57,999 nucleotides of DNA from Gnetum montanum (GCA_015680685.1 MNCI01012629.1:634587-692585), one strand, 5' to 3'. Shown: positions 34,449-46,502, counted from the stretch's first letter. The notes: generated from the sequence alone by a model not told the origin. Translations and numbers: made by a program.

Positions 34449-36542
34449 TGTAGCAACCGAAAACATCGAAGGTTGGAAAACACAGAGAGGTCATCGATTA
34501 GATAGTCTTAACCCAGGATCCACATCAGGGCTGTGTTGGATAAAATGGAAACAGGGTGCCCTGAATGGTCTGGTCGATCAGACAAGGACTTATTCAGTGT
34601 CTCTAAACCTTTTGCAAATGTTTGATTTTGAATTAATTCTTATAGCATAAAATAATAATAATTTTTTGTTAATGCTAGAAAGCGAAAAATGATGTAAAAT
34701 ATGATGACAAGCAGGAAAGCAAAGTAAACTATAGTTAAGAAAATGCACCACTTCAAGATTATGGATTTACTCTATAAAGATGGATACAATTGGTTGTACA
34801 ACACTCGTAAGCATAGAGATCCTGAGAGTAACTAGGATGTTTAGAACAACCAACAATGCACTTGAACACAGACTTGAGAATCAACAATGCAAAAAATGCC
34901 ACAAGGCCAACCAAGTAAACTTGAAATAAGGAGGTTTTCCAACTACTCAAGTTTGCCAACTTTTCCAACCAACACAAATTTTTAACAAGTTCTTGATTTT
35001 TTGCTAACTTTGCCAACCAAGATTTGCCAACTACTACTTAAGCTTGCTCTCAAAATGCCAACTAAATTTTTGTTAACATTTGCCCTTTGAATTGCCTAAT
35101 TGACCACCCTTTGAGCATTGCTCATTAGGGTATTTATAGGGCTAAGAGCACATGAGAAATGCGATTTGGATGCCATGTGCCCTGGACCCACAAGGTGTTG
35201 ATGTGTCCATGCTACATGGACATGCAAGGCTGATTAACAGGCCTACCATGCTGTAATTACGCTGTCAGAACATGGAGATGTGTGCCAACGATACAAACAA
35301 GTGAAGCACATTGATGTAGCATAGCTGTCTACTATGTTGTGCTATGCTATGGATCATAGCTTGTTAGCATAGCATGACAACTCTCTACACCATGCTATGC
35401 CTAATTGCCTAGTACACTGTGTTACACTGTGAAGCATAACATGTTAGCGTAGTATAGCTATTTGCTACATTATGCTATGTTGTGTAGCATAGCATGTTAG
35501 TGTAGCATAGCTTCTTGCTATGCTATGCTACGCTATGTTGCGTAGCATAGCGTAGCCACCAGTTCGAAGAAGAAATTTACTTTGGAGTTAATTGCATGTG
35601 TTGGAAGCTTTTGAGATGCATTGGCTAGTTTTGCATGTTTGCTACGCTATGCTACACTACGTAGTGAAGCATACGTGTAGTGTAGCATAGCGTAGCCACC
35701 AGTTCGAAGAAGAAATTTACTTTGGAGTTAATTGCATGTGTTGGAAGCTTTTGAGATGCATTGGCTAGTTTTGCATGTTTTCTACGCTATGCTACACTAT
35801 GTAGTGGAGCATACGTGTAGTGTAGCATAGCGTAGTAGCTAGCCTTAACTATGATTTGCATTGCAAAAGTTTGTTTGAAGATCATGTTGAAAATCTGCAA
35901 CCTTTTCTCTTTGCAACTCAAAACTTGCAAACTTGTTGATCCTACATTCTGAGATTTCTTTCGTCGTTCTTGCATTCTCGCTACGCTGTGCTACACTGTG
36001 TAGCATAGCATAGCGTAGCAGCTGACATAGATTGCTCTTTTGCTTAATCTACTAAGCTTTGCTAAATGACTTGAAGTTGAGTGAAGCAACTAGTTTTGAA
36101 AGGCAGGGGGTGCTTGCTAAGTGCAATTGAAATCACTAAGTGAGCTGGGCCTTTTTGTCTTGCTTCTGATATGCTGTGCTACACTGGGTAGTGTAGCATA
36201 GCATAGCACTTCGTCCTACAACTATCTTCTGAGGCTTCCTACGCTACATAGTATAGCATAGCATAGGAAACTTCTTGACTAGAAAAATTTTTGAGCTATT
36301 TTGTGTAGCCTGAGCACTGTTGACAACCCCACACATCGTTTCTGAGTAGACTGTCAGTTGGATGAACCACCTAGGTGGGTAGGCTAGAGAGTCTATTGGG
36401 CCTGTCAACACTGGACATAGAAACTTTGCTAAATTGGACAGTCTAAACTCAAAGCATCCATTTCCTGCCAAAGTGACATGACACTGCCTGAATTCCAAGG
36501 ACTTGGTGAAGCAAGAATGCCTTGAAAATTTAGGGTGTTTCA
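34449..36542 (-). repeat. 3' LTR of element D
   Basis: 2094 bp. The reverse-strand TATA box (TATAAATA) is at 35131-35138, so U3 is 35139-36542 and holds the hairpin series. It is 341 bp longer than the 5' LTR, partly from a 140-bp tandem duplication (35551-35690/35691-35830) and partly from about 70 bp near 34670-34740 that the other LTR lacks. Confidence 0.93.
35310..36270 (-). repeat. Series of GCTATGCTACGC hairpins in U3 of the 3' LTR
   Basis: Inverted repeats built from GCTATGCTAC and GTAGCATAGC words. The clearest has 20-bp perfect arms: GCTACGCTATGCTACACTAC (35641-35660) and its complement at 35677-35696, with a 16-nt loop. Others lie near 35782-35835 (18-bp arms), 35980-36020, 36168-36208 and 36238-36268, with runs of the same words at 35320-35550. 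Unique sequence of 60-150 bp separates the hairpins. A matching series occurs in the other LTR. Confidence 0.9.
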
Positions 36543-36557
36543 TTGGTCCCTCTTTGT
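36543..36557 (-). other. Polypurine tract of element D
   Basis: On the minus strand the LTR is preceded by ACAAAGAGGGACCAA, a purine-rich run in the right place to prime second-strand synthesis. Confidence 0.65.
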
Positions 36558-37855
36558 CAACATTTGGAGGACGGACCTGAGGGACGTCAACAAAGAATAC
36601 GAAACACCACAAAAGAAAAAATGCTAACAGTGTTCTTCGATGATCACCAAGATGTCTCTTAGCTATTCTTGAGAGTGTTGCATTGGTTTTGCAGGGGAGA
36701 GGGAAGGGCTAAGCAAAGAGGGAAGGAGGTTCAGGAAAATTCTTGTGAGGGAGTTGTTTATGTGGTCATCTTTGCTCTTACTAATCTACAACCCCTCATT
36801 GAAATGTTTATAGAGGGTAATTATGAAACATCTTATGTGCGATTTGTTTTAGACACGTTTTTTCTTTGCGTGAGCTTTTTCTCTCTTATGCTTTTCTCTT
36901 GCTGTTTTGCCTTTACATTTGCAAACAACCTTGTTACAAGATAGGTGTTTCTTTCCCAAGATGAGTTGTGTTACATCCATATCAAGCTTTAACCTACCTA
37001 TAGATGCTTCCCATGCTACGATTTGTGTTACACATGTCATGGAATTTGTAGTTGAGCATATGAGAGGGCTTGACAAGCGTTGAGAAAAGCTTGTAAAAGA
37101 GGGAAGAGAGTGGAAATTGTGGATGCAAGGAACGAGGTAGAGGAGCTTAGGGGAGGAAGGATAGGATGTGCACTCTGAAGTAGCCAAGACAACCACCTTG
37201 TAATGCTGTAGCATTTGTTGCCATGGTGAAACGTACCTTCAACCGACGCCCCCTGGTACACACCCTGCAAACATAAAAAAGAGAAAACCAAGAGAAAGAA
37301 CCATGATGTAAAATGAAGGAAAAGGCCTTTCTATGGATGCTATTGGAGCAACTGATGTTGTTTATAAGACACATGACATCCAAACTAGGAAGGTTAGCAG
37401 TAGCCATGGCAGCATCAGCATGGAGGAGTTGACATTGAAGGCACTAAGAGTTACTGTGAATGTAGATGCTTAGAAATCCCTATCGAGGGCATGCATTCTT
37501 AGTTTACCTATGAGATGAGCTACCTAACAGCTAAAAATATCTTGAGCTTAGGTGTTGGCAGGGGCTGGAGGTTAACAATAATATGGCTAGGCCACAATAC
37601 TACTAGAACTCGAGCAGTAGGCTCTGACTTGGGAAGCTACTGCCAAGATGATGAGCCATGGTGGAAATAGGTCCAAAGGGTTAGCATGATGTTCTACAAC
37701 ATCTCTAGAGGATCAGAAAGATGCCAAGAGTAGTGGTGTTGCATATGTTCCAGAGGGTGTTTCAATGGTATCATGAACTACATTCTAGAACTGCAACGTC
37801 CCACCCCATGTCGGCATTGTGCACACTCGCTTATTGTGTACTGGTGTAGATGCAT
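36558..37855 (-). other. Unassigned 3' non-coding region of element D
   Basis: About 1.3 kb between short repeats and polypurine tract. Overlapping frames of 84-121 codons exist on the minus strand (36849-37407) and one of 91 codons on + (36669-36944, hydrophobic C-terminus). None shows a domain, and the frames overlap each other. I treat this as untranslated 3' sequence. Confidence 0.4.
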
Positions 37856-38490
37856 GCTAGGGACATGCTGCAAATGTATTTTAAGGTCCTGATAAACCAT
37901 GATGTGCTAGTTTAGCATCCCAGTAGACCACTATGCTAGTTTAAGGTCCTAGAAAACACTGTGCTAGTTTAAGATCCCAACAGATATGTGCCCGTTTAAC
38001 ATCATAGTAGATGACTTTGCTAGTTTAACATTGTAGCGGATGGTGGATGAGCTAGTTTAAGGTCCTAGCAAACCTTTTGTGCTAGTCTAAGATCCTAGTA
38101 GACTGTGTGTGATAGTTTATAGCCATAGCAGACTATCTGTGCCAATTTATAGTCACAGTAGATTATCTATGCCAATTTATATTCATAGCAGATTGTCTGT
38201 ACCAGTTTTACATCATAGCAGATGGTCTGTGCTAGTTTTACATCATAGTGGATGAGCTTTGCCAATTTTATATCAAAGAAAATGTTGGTGATGCTTTGCT
38301 AGTTTAACATTGTAGCAGATGTTGGTTTGCTAGTTTTATGTCTTAGCAAACAAGCTTTGCCAATTTTACTTCATAGCGAACGTTGGTGATGCTTTTCCAG
38401 TTTAACATCATAGCAGACGTTTGCTCACCTTTGCTAGTTTTTTGTTGTAGTGGATATTTGTTTGCCAGTTTTATGTCATAATGGATGAGC
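37856..38490 (-). repeat. Short tandem repeat after integrase in element D
   Basis: About 16 degenerate copies of a 35-38-bp unit whose + strand reads TGCTAGTTTAAGGTCCTAGC, then AGAC/AAAC. On the element's sense strand this gives GGACCTTAAACTAGCA, the same word as F's right block. It starts just after the end of integrase. Confidence 0.88.
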
Positions 38491-38504
38491 TTACCATGTT
38501 CATG

Positions 38505-39418
38505 CTTCAAATGTAGTATGGCTTAAGATACAAGTGATTCACCAGATTTGCAAACTCGTTTCCGTCCATGTCTGCTAGCTTGAAGGCCCCGTTCCCAAAG
38601 GCTTTTGTGACCATGTATGGGTCTTCCCAGTTTGTTGAGAATTTTTTCATATGCTCATGGAAAGCCTTAAGAATGAGGTCTCCCTTTTGTATTGGTCATT
38701 GATGAATATTTTCATGATGTTTTTGACTTTGCTTGTTTTGGTAGTGCTCTATGCGACTCATTGTTTGTGCACGGTCCTCCTCTATTGAGTCGAGGTTAAT
38801 GATCATTGACTTGTTGTTATGGGCTTCACTCATGACATTAGATAAGATCATCCAAAGTGATGGTACTTGCAACTTAAGAGGTAACATAACTTCAAATCCA
38901 TAAACAAGGCTATAAGGTGTCTTACCTATTGCAGTCCTACATGTCGTCCTATAAGCCCACAGCACATAGAGGATTTGCTCATGCCATTGCCTCTTGCTAT
39001 TGTTAAGCATTTTTTTCAGCAAGTTGATGATAGAATTATTTGTAGCCTCTACTTGTTTGTTTTCCTATGGGTAATATGGTGAGGAGAATGATTGTTTGAT
39101 GCTAAGATTGCTGCAAAAGGTTCAGGTTTCCATACTACTGAACTGTGGCCCATTGTCGATCACAATAGTCATGGGAAGTCCAAACCTTGTCACGATGTTG
39201 TCCAAGATGAAGTGGCAAATCTGTTGAGATGTGGTCTTCCTTAGGGGGATAGCCTCTACTCACTTAGTAAAATACTCAGTGGCAGTGATGATGAAGCTAT
39301 GCCCAGCAGAGAAATTAGGCATGATAGGTCCTATGAGGTCTAGTCCCCATCATTGGAAAGGCCACATAATCTATGTTGGATGCAGCTCTATAGGTGAAAA
39401 ATGTATGAGATTTGCATA
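38505..39418 (-). pseudogene. Integrase core and C-terminus of element D
   Basis: Read downward. Near 39340 WGLDLIGPIMPNFSAGHSF carries the first catalytic Asp, followed by ITATEYFTK and VEAIPL. The second Asp is in a VIDNG-like motif near 39160, and the Glu in KQVEATN near 39055. The open frame 38696-39022 gives LYVLWAYRTTCRTAIGKTPY and SLVYGFEVMLPL. Past it, NWEDPYMV and GAFKLADMDG, typical of the integrase C-terminal domain, end near 38505. The gene is interrupted by a few stops but all landmarks remain. Confidence 0.88.
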
Positions 39419-40603
39419 TCATTGGCATGTATCGCACATCTTGACTTTGGCTAGGTAATCATGCTCCATGTGAGGCCAATAGTACCCTAGACATCTGAGT
39501 TTTGGAGCCATAGCCCTAGGTCCTATGTGTCCACCACACAGTCCCTCGTGTACTTCATTAACCACTTTTTGTGCTTGCTCCTCATTTATGCATGCCAGCA
39601 ATATCCTATCATAGGAGCATTTGCACAGGGCATTGTCTCCCATGAGCACATATTGTTGGGCATGCTTATGAATCACATCTCTCTCGGTAGATGTCAATCC
39701 ACTTGGGGGCTCGCCATGTTGCAAGTAGGCTTTAATGTTGGCGTACCACTCCTGGGTATCCATAGCGCTAATAGAGGCTACGTGTCCCACCTGAGTGATA
39801 GGCCTAGTACACTCAGTACTCGAGGTTGGTAAACATGCAAACAAGTGTGATGGAATATTTAATGCTAGGGTGTCTAAGGAATCTACTACATTTTTTTTAT
39901 TGCATGGCACATGTTGCATGTCTATAGTTGCAAACTGTTTGAGTAGGCTTTTCACTAAGTCATAATAGGGTTGTAGGTGTGTAGCTTTGTATGTGTAGAC
40001 CTCAGTGATTTGATTCAAAATTAGCTGTGAATCTCCACAAATCGCCAGGTGTTGTATGCTTAGTTCTTGGGCAGCTAGAAGGCCCTTGAGTAAACCTTCA
40101 TACTCTACCACGTTGTTTTCACAAGGGAACACAAAATGATAAGCTAAAGGATGTATTTTCCTAGAGGGGAACAAAATGATAGTAGCAGCACTACCCCCTT
40201 GCTTGGTCGAGGTGTCATCAAAATGCAAAGTAGCCTCAAGATGTGGTGGGATAATGTTGATAGTGCTAACATGCTCATCTGGGAATTTAGGGTTTATGAT
40301 TTCTTGATCGTAGATGGGTGAGGTCGTAAGTTGCGTTGCTGTGGCTTGACCCTTCGTTGATGATTGGCTCACATAATTCAATTTGAATTTTCCTGTTATT
40401 TCTTTCCACCAGGCTATCCTGCTACTTTCGTATAGATTGTTTATGATAGCTCGGAGTATGTTTCTCTTGCAAATAATGTTAATCCTGCTAAGAAAAAGGT
40501 AGTGACTCCACTTTCTTAATGAAAATACCAAGGCAAGACAGTTTATCTCTACCTCATTGTATTTCACCTCATACGCTATTAATGCATGACTTAGATAGTA
40601 CAT
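39419..40603 (-). CDS. RNase H, archaeal-type RNase H and integrase zinc-binding domain of element D (open segment of broken pol)
   Basis: An uninterrupted 394-codon stretch, the longest real frame in the window. Residues 1-95 are the RT-type RNase H end (YLSHALIAYEVKYNEVEINC, RKWSHYLF, STKGQATA). Residues 125-255 form a second RNase H with all four acidic residues in place: D129 (HFDD), E168 (VEYEG), D191 (GDSQL) and D241 (VVDSL). Residues 350-394 hold the HHCC zinc-binding motif of integrase: H352, H359, C390 and C393, with YYWPHMEHDYL between. Two RNase H domains in tandem are diagnostic of the Tat lineage. It is a fragment of a larger polyprotein with stops on both sides; the first Met is arbitrary. 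Confidence 0.88.
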   Translation of the reverse strand: MYYLSHALIAYEVKYNEVEINCLALVFSLRKWSHYLFLSRINIICKRNILRAIINNLYESSRIAWWKEITGKFKLNYVSQSSTKGQATATQLTTSPIYDQEIINPKFPDEHVSTINIIPPHLEATLHFDDTSTKQGGSAATIILFPSRKIHPLAYHFVFPCENNVVEYEGLLKGLLAAQELSIQHLAICGDSQLILNQITEVYTYKATHLQPYYDLVKSLLKQFATIDMQHVPCNKKNVVDSLDTLALNIPSHLFACLPTSSTECTRPITQVGHVASISAMDTQEWYANIKAYLQHGEPPSGLTSTERDVIHKHAQQYVLMGDNALCKCSYDRILLACINEEQAQKVVNEVHEGLCGGHIGPRAMAPKLRCLGYYWPHMEHDYLAKVKMCDTCQ

Positions 40604-41800
40604 TGGTATCTTAGACTCATTGTCTTGTTTCTAACATAATAGTGCTACGATAGACGTGTCAGACGTGACAAGGTAGATGAAGAAAGGCTTATCCCTCTAT
40701 GGTGGATAAACAGTTAGGAGGTGCAAAAGCTTTTCCTTCAGATCATCAAAGGCTTGTTGGCATTGTGTCTTCCATTCAAAGTTAACCCCTTTCTTTAGAA
40801 GATATTACATAGGGTGTAACTTGTCAGTCAGCTTCACTATAAATCTTTGGATGAATTGTACTCTATGTTGCAACCCACGTAGTTCTTTAAGGTTTGTAGG
40901 AGGTGCCAGTTTGATGATGGCCTTAACTTTGTTAGGGTCCACCCATATTCTAGCCTCTGATACTACAAACCCTAACATGCATCTGATTTTCACCCCGAAA
41001 ATATACTCTTTAGGATTGAGACGTAAATCATGCATCTTGAAACACTTAAGGACCACTCCTAGATCGCAGGTATGATCAACAGATTCTTTATACTTGACTG
41101 CTATATCATCTACATAGTCGTTCAACGTTTCTAGGATGTAGTCACTAAAGATGTAAGTCATGGCTCACTGGTAGGTTGCTCCAGCATTCTTGAGCCCAAA
41201 AGGCATCATAGTGTAATGAAAGGTACCCCATGGGGTCATGAAGGTTGTTGTTAACTAATGGTCTGGGTTAATGCGAATTTGGTTGTAGCTAGAGAAACCA
41301 TCCATGAAAGATAATAGAGCATGACCAGTTGTAGTGTCAAGGAGTTGATCAATGCTTGGAAGTGGGAAATCTTCTTTGATCCTTGCCTTGTTCATATTCC
41401 GGAAGTCTATATAGATTTGTATTCCTCCTATTTTCTTAGAAACTACAACGATGTTGGACATCCATTCCGAGTAATCAACTACCCAGATGAAACTAGCCTG
41501 GTATAGCTTGGTGATTTCATCTCGTACGACCAGTGTAATCTCTGGTTTAACCTTACGAGCCTTCTGGTTAACCGCTTTCATGTGCGGGTCTAAGATGATG
41601 TTGTGCTGTATCAGCCTTGAATCTAAACCTAGCATGTCACCGTATGACCATGCAAAGACTTCAATGTTATCTTGTAGAATTTTGGCTAGATCTTTGTGCG
41701 TCTATGAATCTAGGAGGGAACTAAGTTTCAAAGTTTGTAACTCCCCATGGATGTGGTCAGAGGCATCTCAATGAGAGGATCCTCAGTTACATCCCTGACC
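40604..41800 (-). pseudogene. Reverse transcriptase of element D
   Basis: Frame 41255-41635 holds the fingers and palm start: IWVVDYSEWMSNIVVVSKK, IYIDFRNMN, EDFPLPSIDQLLD, and FMDGFSSYNQI with the first catalytic Asp. After a stop, TTTFMTPWGTFHYTMMPFGL continues near 41250-41190. Frame 40805-41161 contains the catalytic YVDD (about 41116-41105), DLRLNPKEYIFGV and GFVVSEARIWVDPNKV. Only a handful of stops separate the blocks, far fewer than in elements A, B and F. Confidence 0.92.
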
Positions 41801-42620
41801 TCTAAATCTAGGCTTTGGACTAGATGCTCAGGCTAGTTTGGGAACATTTCTAAGGATGCTACAGTGCTAACTACAGGTGATTCCTAGTCTATTAGATCTA
41901 GGTTTGGTTGTCTCACAAGCTTACCATGTGGACCTACTAAAGCTCAAGGTGAAGAAAGATCATGATGGATTTGCATCCTCGCTCAACCTACCAAAATGAG
42001 ATGAAATTCTAATTAAGAGGTACATATTGATAATAATCATGTATAGTGAAAATTTGCAAAGAAGTAATGAGATGTAATCAATAAGGTATGATGCAAAGCT
42101 TAAAATTTTCTTGTTTAAGGTCATGGTGGACCACTAAGATGTAAAAATGCAAAACGGTTAATGTAAAGTGTGAAACTGCTGATGTAAAAATACGAAACTA
42201 CTAGTTTAATGTCATTTTGGACTACCTAGACATAAAATGAAAAATTGCTAGTATAAAGAATGGAAAGCTACTAGTGTAAAACACAAAACTGCTAATGTAA
42301 AAATGTGAAACTGCTAGTTTAATGTCATTGCAGATTGTGAATGTGTAAAAGGTCAAAACTACTAGTTTAAGGTCTTTTCGGACCACTAACTAGAGTGAAA
42401 CTATACGCTAGGACTACTATTTTAAGGTCTTTTTGGACCATAAGATGTAATGTAAACAGAAGAAATTTTTCCAATTTTAGGCCTTAGCGGGCCGTCACTA
42501 GTTTTAGGCCATTTTAGGCCTTTGCTAGTTTTAGGCCATTTTGAGCAATTGGACAGTAGTGTAGTTTTAGGCCATTTCAGGCCATGGGATACTAAAGGAA
42601 TGATACACTAACAATTTAGA
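41801..42620 (-). repeat. Protease-RT spacer with short tandem repeats, element D
   Basis: 42040-42560 contains repeated CTGCTAGTTTAATGTCATT and CTAGTTTTAGGCCATTTTAG units (+ strand), that is GGCCTAAAACTAG on the sense strand. Spacing is irregular (about 35-60 bp). Same motif and same place, after protease, as F's left block at 3426-3545. 41801-42040 has no clear motif. Confidence 0.8.
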
Positions 42621-42630
42621 GGATGGAAAA

Positions 42631-43560
42631 TTAGTACCTAGCATAGATAGATGGATGCAAAACAAAAGGTGGTAAATGTACAAAGGATGGCAATTGGACA
42701 AGAAACAGTGGGGTTGCTATGCATAAGGCATAAGGCGAAGGCGCTTTTCCAAGGCCTTCATCTATATCATTTTCCCTCGCTTGGAAGGGCAACTCAGCCC
42801 ATGCATTTTCATTTTTGGAACTGGCATGCTGAGTCGATTCTCTTGCCAAATGGTTAGTGTGTACAGAGACATGTGCTTCATTCTCAGAGGTTACGACCTC
42901 TGAACCCTGTTCCATGTGCACGTTGTTGATAGCTTGTGTTGCTACCTCATTGCCATGGATTACTACCTCCCTACCTACATAGGGTAGATGGATCTCTTGA
43001 TGAATGGGCGAAGAGACAACCCTAAGTTGCGCTAACCATGACCTCCCCAAGATCAGGTTAAACCTGGGCATCTCTTTGAACACAATGAATGTTGCATTTA
43101 TGAGGAATTGATCCCCTGCCATGAAGTCAATATGGACCATGCCTTTCAACATAACCCATGCCCCATTGAATGACTTTAGACATGACAGTGTTGTGGGTCT
43201 GATCTAATCAACCAAACCCAGCTTGTCCATAATAGGGAAAGGGATGACATTTGTGGTAGCTCCATCATCAATGTGTACCCTTCAAATCTTATGTTGGCCA
43301 ACCTGAATTGTAATGAAGAGAGGTGTTGTAGTCACCTGAACCTGTTCAGGGTCTTCCCTAATGGAATCATCATAAAAAGTCAGTTGGGATGGCTTTGGCT
43401 TTACAAGCACGGAAGAAAGTATGACTGAATGGATCACCTTCTCTTGTGCTGGCATGTTCTCGTCAACCGAAATTGCCATTAACATGCAAACCAAAGCCTC
43501 ACAGTGTATGGTAGATATCATAATTAGGTAATACAAGCTCATCGTAGTGTTTTTCTATTT
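42631..43560 (-). pseudogene. Aspartic protease of element D
   Basis: The active-site region VHIDDGATTNVIPFPIMDKL (about 43280-43215) keeps an Asp-Asp-Gly-Ala core. It is followed by CLKSFNGAWVMLKGMVHIDF and, in the 173-codon open frame 42631-43152, FKEMPRFNLILGRSWLAQL and HLPYVGREVVIHG. Upstream frame 43282-43542 leads in with TPLFITIQVGQHKI. One or two stops split the region. F's protease (2604-3140) matches it block by block. Confidence 0.85.
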
Positions 43561-46502
43561 TAGAGCTTGCTTGACCTAGGTGAGACCGCTCAGGAGGTCT
43601 TGGCCACTTTCTGGCTTACTTCCTTTCTCATCTTCTATTCGTCCCAAGAGATGAATTTCATGAGGAGGGATAGTTTCTGGTTTGGTGTAAGGCCTATTTG
43701 AACGAGGTGGCGAAGACTATGCAAGCATAGCAACACTATGTTTCGCCGACGAGGGCATAGATGTAGGGGGTAAGGATGTAGGCTTAGAAGTACCTAGGGT
43801 AGTACTTTCCCTTGACGTCTCACTTGTGAAGTGCACTTCTCATTTCCTAGGATGAGAAGGTTGTGAAGATGTCTTATACAAGGTGGGGGCTATTACATGG
43901 CTTGGCCCCCTGATAATGAAAGGTGCTAATGGTGTTAGAGTATGAGGCAGTGGTGTGATTCTAGTAGTAGGTGGTGCAGTGACAAATGTCGAGGGACAGA
44001 CTCTTAATACTAATGGCTATTGTGGCCATTTTTTAGCCACTAGTGATACTGGTGTGCTACATTGAGGCACACAGACCACAAAAGGCTATTGGGGTAGTTT
44101 ATGATTACTATCAACGTCGATGGTGTTGATGATGTAGCTGACATTGTTGGTGTTAAGGGGATCTATGTAGACGTGCAGGGATTGATTCTCAAGATGTACT
44201 GGGTTGCTTTCATCTAGCACCAGTTTCCCTTTATCAATCATCCTTTGGATGTTGTCCTTCAATGCCATATAGTAATCTATGTCGTGACCATACTATTGGT
44301 GGTAGTCACAAAACCGCTTTAGCCTAAAATCCTTACGAACTGCAGGCTCGTTGGGCAAAGCCAAAGAGGGGTTCCTAAGGAGCTCGCAATACCATTGATG
44401 TTTCCTAGCTCCCTCCTTTGATATTTGCTTGTGTTGGATGTACCTCACTGCTAGTAGTTGGTTCAGAAGATCTGAAGGCTTGATAGGTAGCAACGTATAC
44501 TTTGAACAATATTTATGCTCAAAGTTTAGTATGGGTGGTGCAAATGTCTTAGGCGTAGATGTAGAAGGTTGCAGTGCATTACCCTACTTGGGCATGGGGT
44601 TAGTTGTGGGTGTGGCCAGTTTCTTGTTATTCTTGTTACCATTGTTGGGTTTGGCTTCATTGGCCACAACGGCCACTATGGCTGTTGCAGCCTTACCCTT
44701 GTCCTTTTGCTTCTTTGTGAAGGTGTTCTTGTATGTAATGTAGGCCGGGTTTTTACTTTCCTTAGCTGCATCCTATATTCCCTTAGTCTGAGTGAAAGCC
44801 ATAATAAGAGTGTGAGGAGCAAGGTAGTATAACTTAGACTTAATAAGTCATTCACTCTACCCTTAAAGATAGCTAGCAATTGGGCCTCTGTGATAGGCTC
44901 ACAGATTTTGTTAAGGGTTGCACTCTAGCATTGGATGAACTTCTAGACTGGTTTTAGAGGATCCTGCTTTACACTCATAAGCTAATCTAGTGTGACCTCT
45001 AGTTTCAAGTTGTACTTGAAATGCATCACAAATTGGATCAGCAACTCCTCTAGAGTTGAGATGGATAAGTGTCGTAGCTCATGGTACCAATCCAAGCCTT
45101 TTCCAATCAGAGACATGACAAAGACATAGATAATCATATGCGGCCATTATTGCAGTAGGAGGGACTCAGACCTAAATGTAATAAGATGTGCATTTGGATC
45201 CCCCTCCCCATTGTATTTTATGAAGTGGGGGAGTAACATCTCTGGGGGTAACGTTAATGCAAGGATTGCTGGGTTGATGGGATCATCCTAGTAAAAGTTC
45301 ATGACTTGTACCGTATCAGACCCAACAACCTTAAGGCATTTTATTTCTTCAGTAAGGATCTGGATAAGCTGGAATGCTTGATCCAGGCTAGGGTATGATG
45401 TAGATGGTTGGGGAATTGTTGGAGTAGTTCCCATCTATGGGGTGATTGAGGCAACAATGTGACCCATTGGTAGTGCTATTGGGATGGCCCCTATGAATGG
45501 TGCTACTTGTGGCATCCACCACCCAGTAGGTGGTGTTGTTGAAGTAGCAACTATGGGTTGAGCTACAAGATAGGCTGCTTGGATCACCAGTGGAATAGAC
45601 CATAGTCTCGGGTTTGGTTGTACCGTTTGCAGGGCTTGGTAGGTCTGCTGGCAAATGTAGTGAGACATCTATGATGGTAGCGTAGCAGGAGGAGAAGTGC
45701 ATGGGGTCCACCATGTGGACGAGCCTTGGCCCATCACTGACGATGGTATATGTATGAATGCAAGAATGGAAGTAGAAACTACATACAATTGTGAAGTAGG
45801 TACAGTGTGAATGTAAGGCAGGGTAGCTATGGTTGGTGTGTGTTATGAAGCAAACAAGGATTGGTAAATGGCTGTTGGAGGAGTAGCGACTGAGGCTGAA
45901 ATAGGAATGTAGGCATGTTGATACATTGATGACATGGTATGGTTACCCATGATAGGTGAAATTGAAGATTGCAATGGTGTAGTTGTGATCCTAAAGGGAG
46001 TGGTGACAGATAGCGAGTTGGTCCAAAAAGACTGGGTAGGAGGGACAGTGGCAGGGTTGGCTTGACTTTCCCCATCGAATTGAGAGTCTAGTTCCTCCTG
46101 TCCATCCTAGAAAGCCTCATCATGATGAGATGTTGCATCTTGTGACTCCCTGAGCCTAGTCACCTAGATCAACTGATCTAAAATCCATTGGTTCACTTGC
46201 ATCAAAGGGAAGGAAGCACCAGGAGTGGGAACAAATTCCTTCCCATTGTAGTAGGCAAACTTGAAGCTACATTTCTCTTTGAACTCTTGTGCATCTAAGG
46301 GAAGGTTTGCCTACACCTTGTCATAGAGAAAGTTATATCACTTGTGTTGTTGAGCTAAGCCCTCAGGTCTACGATTTTGGATCTTGAGGAATTGATGTGA
46401 CCCCAACACTAGGCTAGGTGGCTGCTCAACACCTGTGATGCCTTGAATGGTGAAGGGAACCTTGAGGTTAGAGGTAGCAATAGTAGTCGTTGAAGAATTC
46501 AT
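43561..46502 (-). pseudogene. gag of element D
   Basis: A plausible start Met is at 46502 (MNSSTTTIATSNLKV), followed by a Pro/Thr/Ser-rich N-terminal half with FAYYNGKEFVPTPG. The core lies at about 45330-44900: FIKYNGEGDPNAHLITF, GLDWYHELRHLSISTLEELL, and YNLKLEVTLD with LMSVKQDPLKP. These match F's gag at 749-1209. A Cys/His motif, CDYHQ then GHDIDYYMALKDNIQ (about 44305-44240), and a Pro-rich tail (43950-43600) follow. Stops are scattered, mostly TAG. Confidence 0.82.

Noticed and set aside
36669-37407. Possible host-gene capture in D's 3' region (91-codon + frame, 84-121-codon minus frames)
   Set aside because: Overlapping frames without a recognisable domain or conserved counterpart; treated as untranslated.
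42651-42857. 68-codon + strand frame
   Set aside because: Antisense to the well-supported protease region of element D.
44429-44832. Hydrophobic + strand frames resembling a membrane protein
   Set aside because: Antisense of D's gag; the hydrophobic look comes from reading codons of a Pro/Ala/charged protein backwards.
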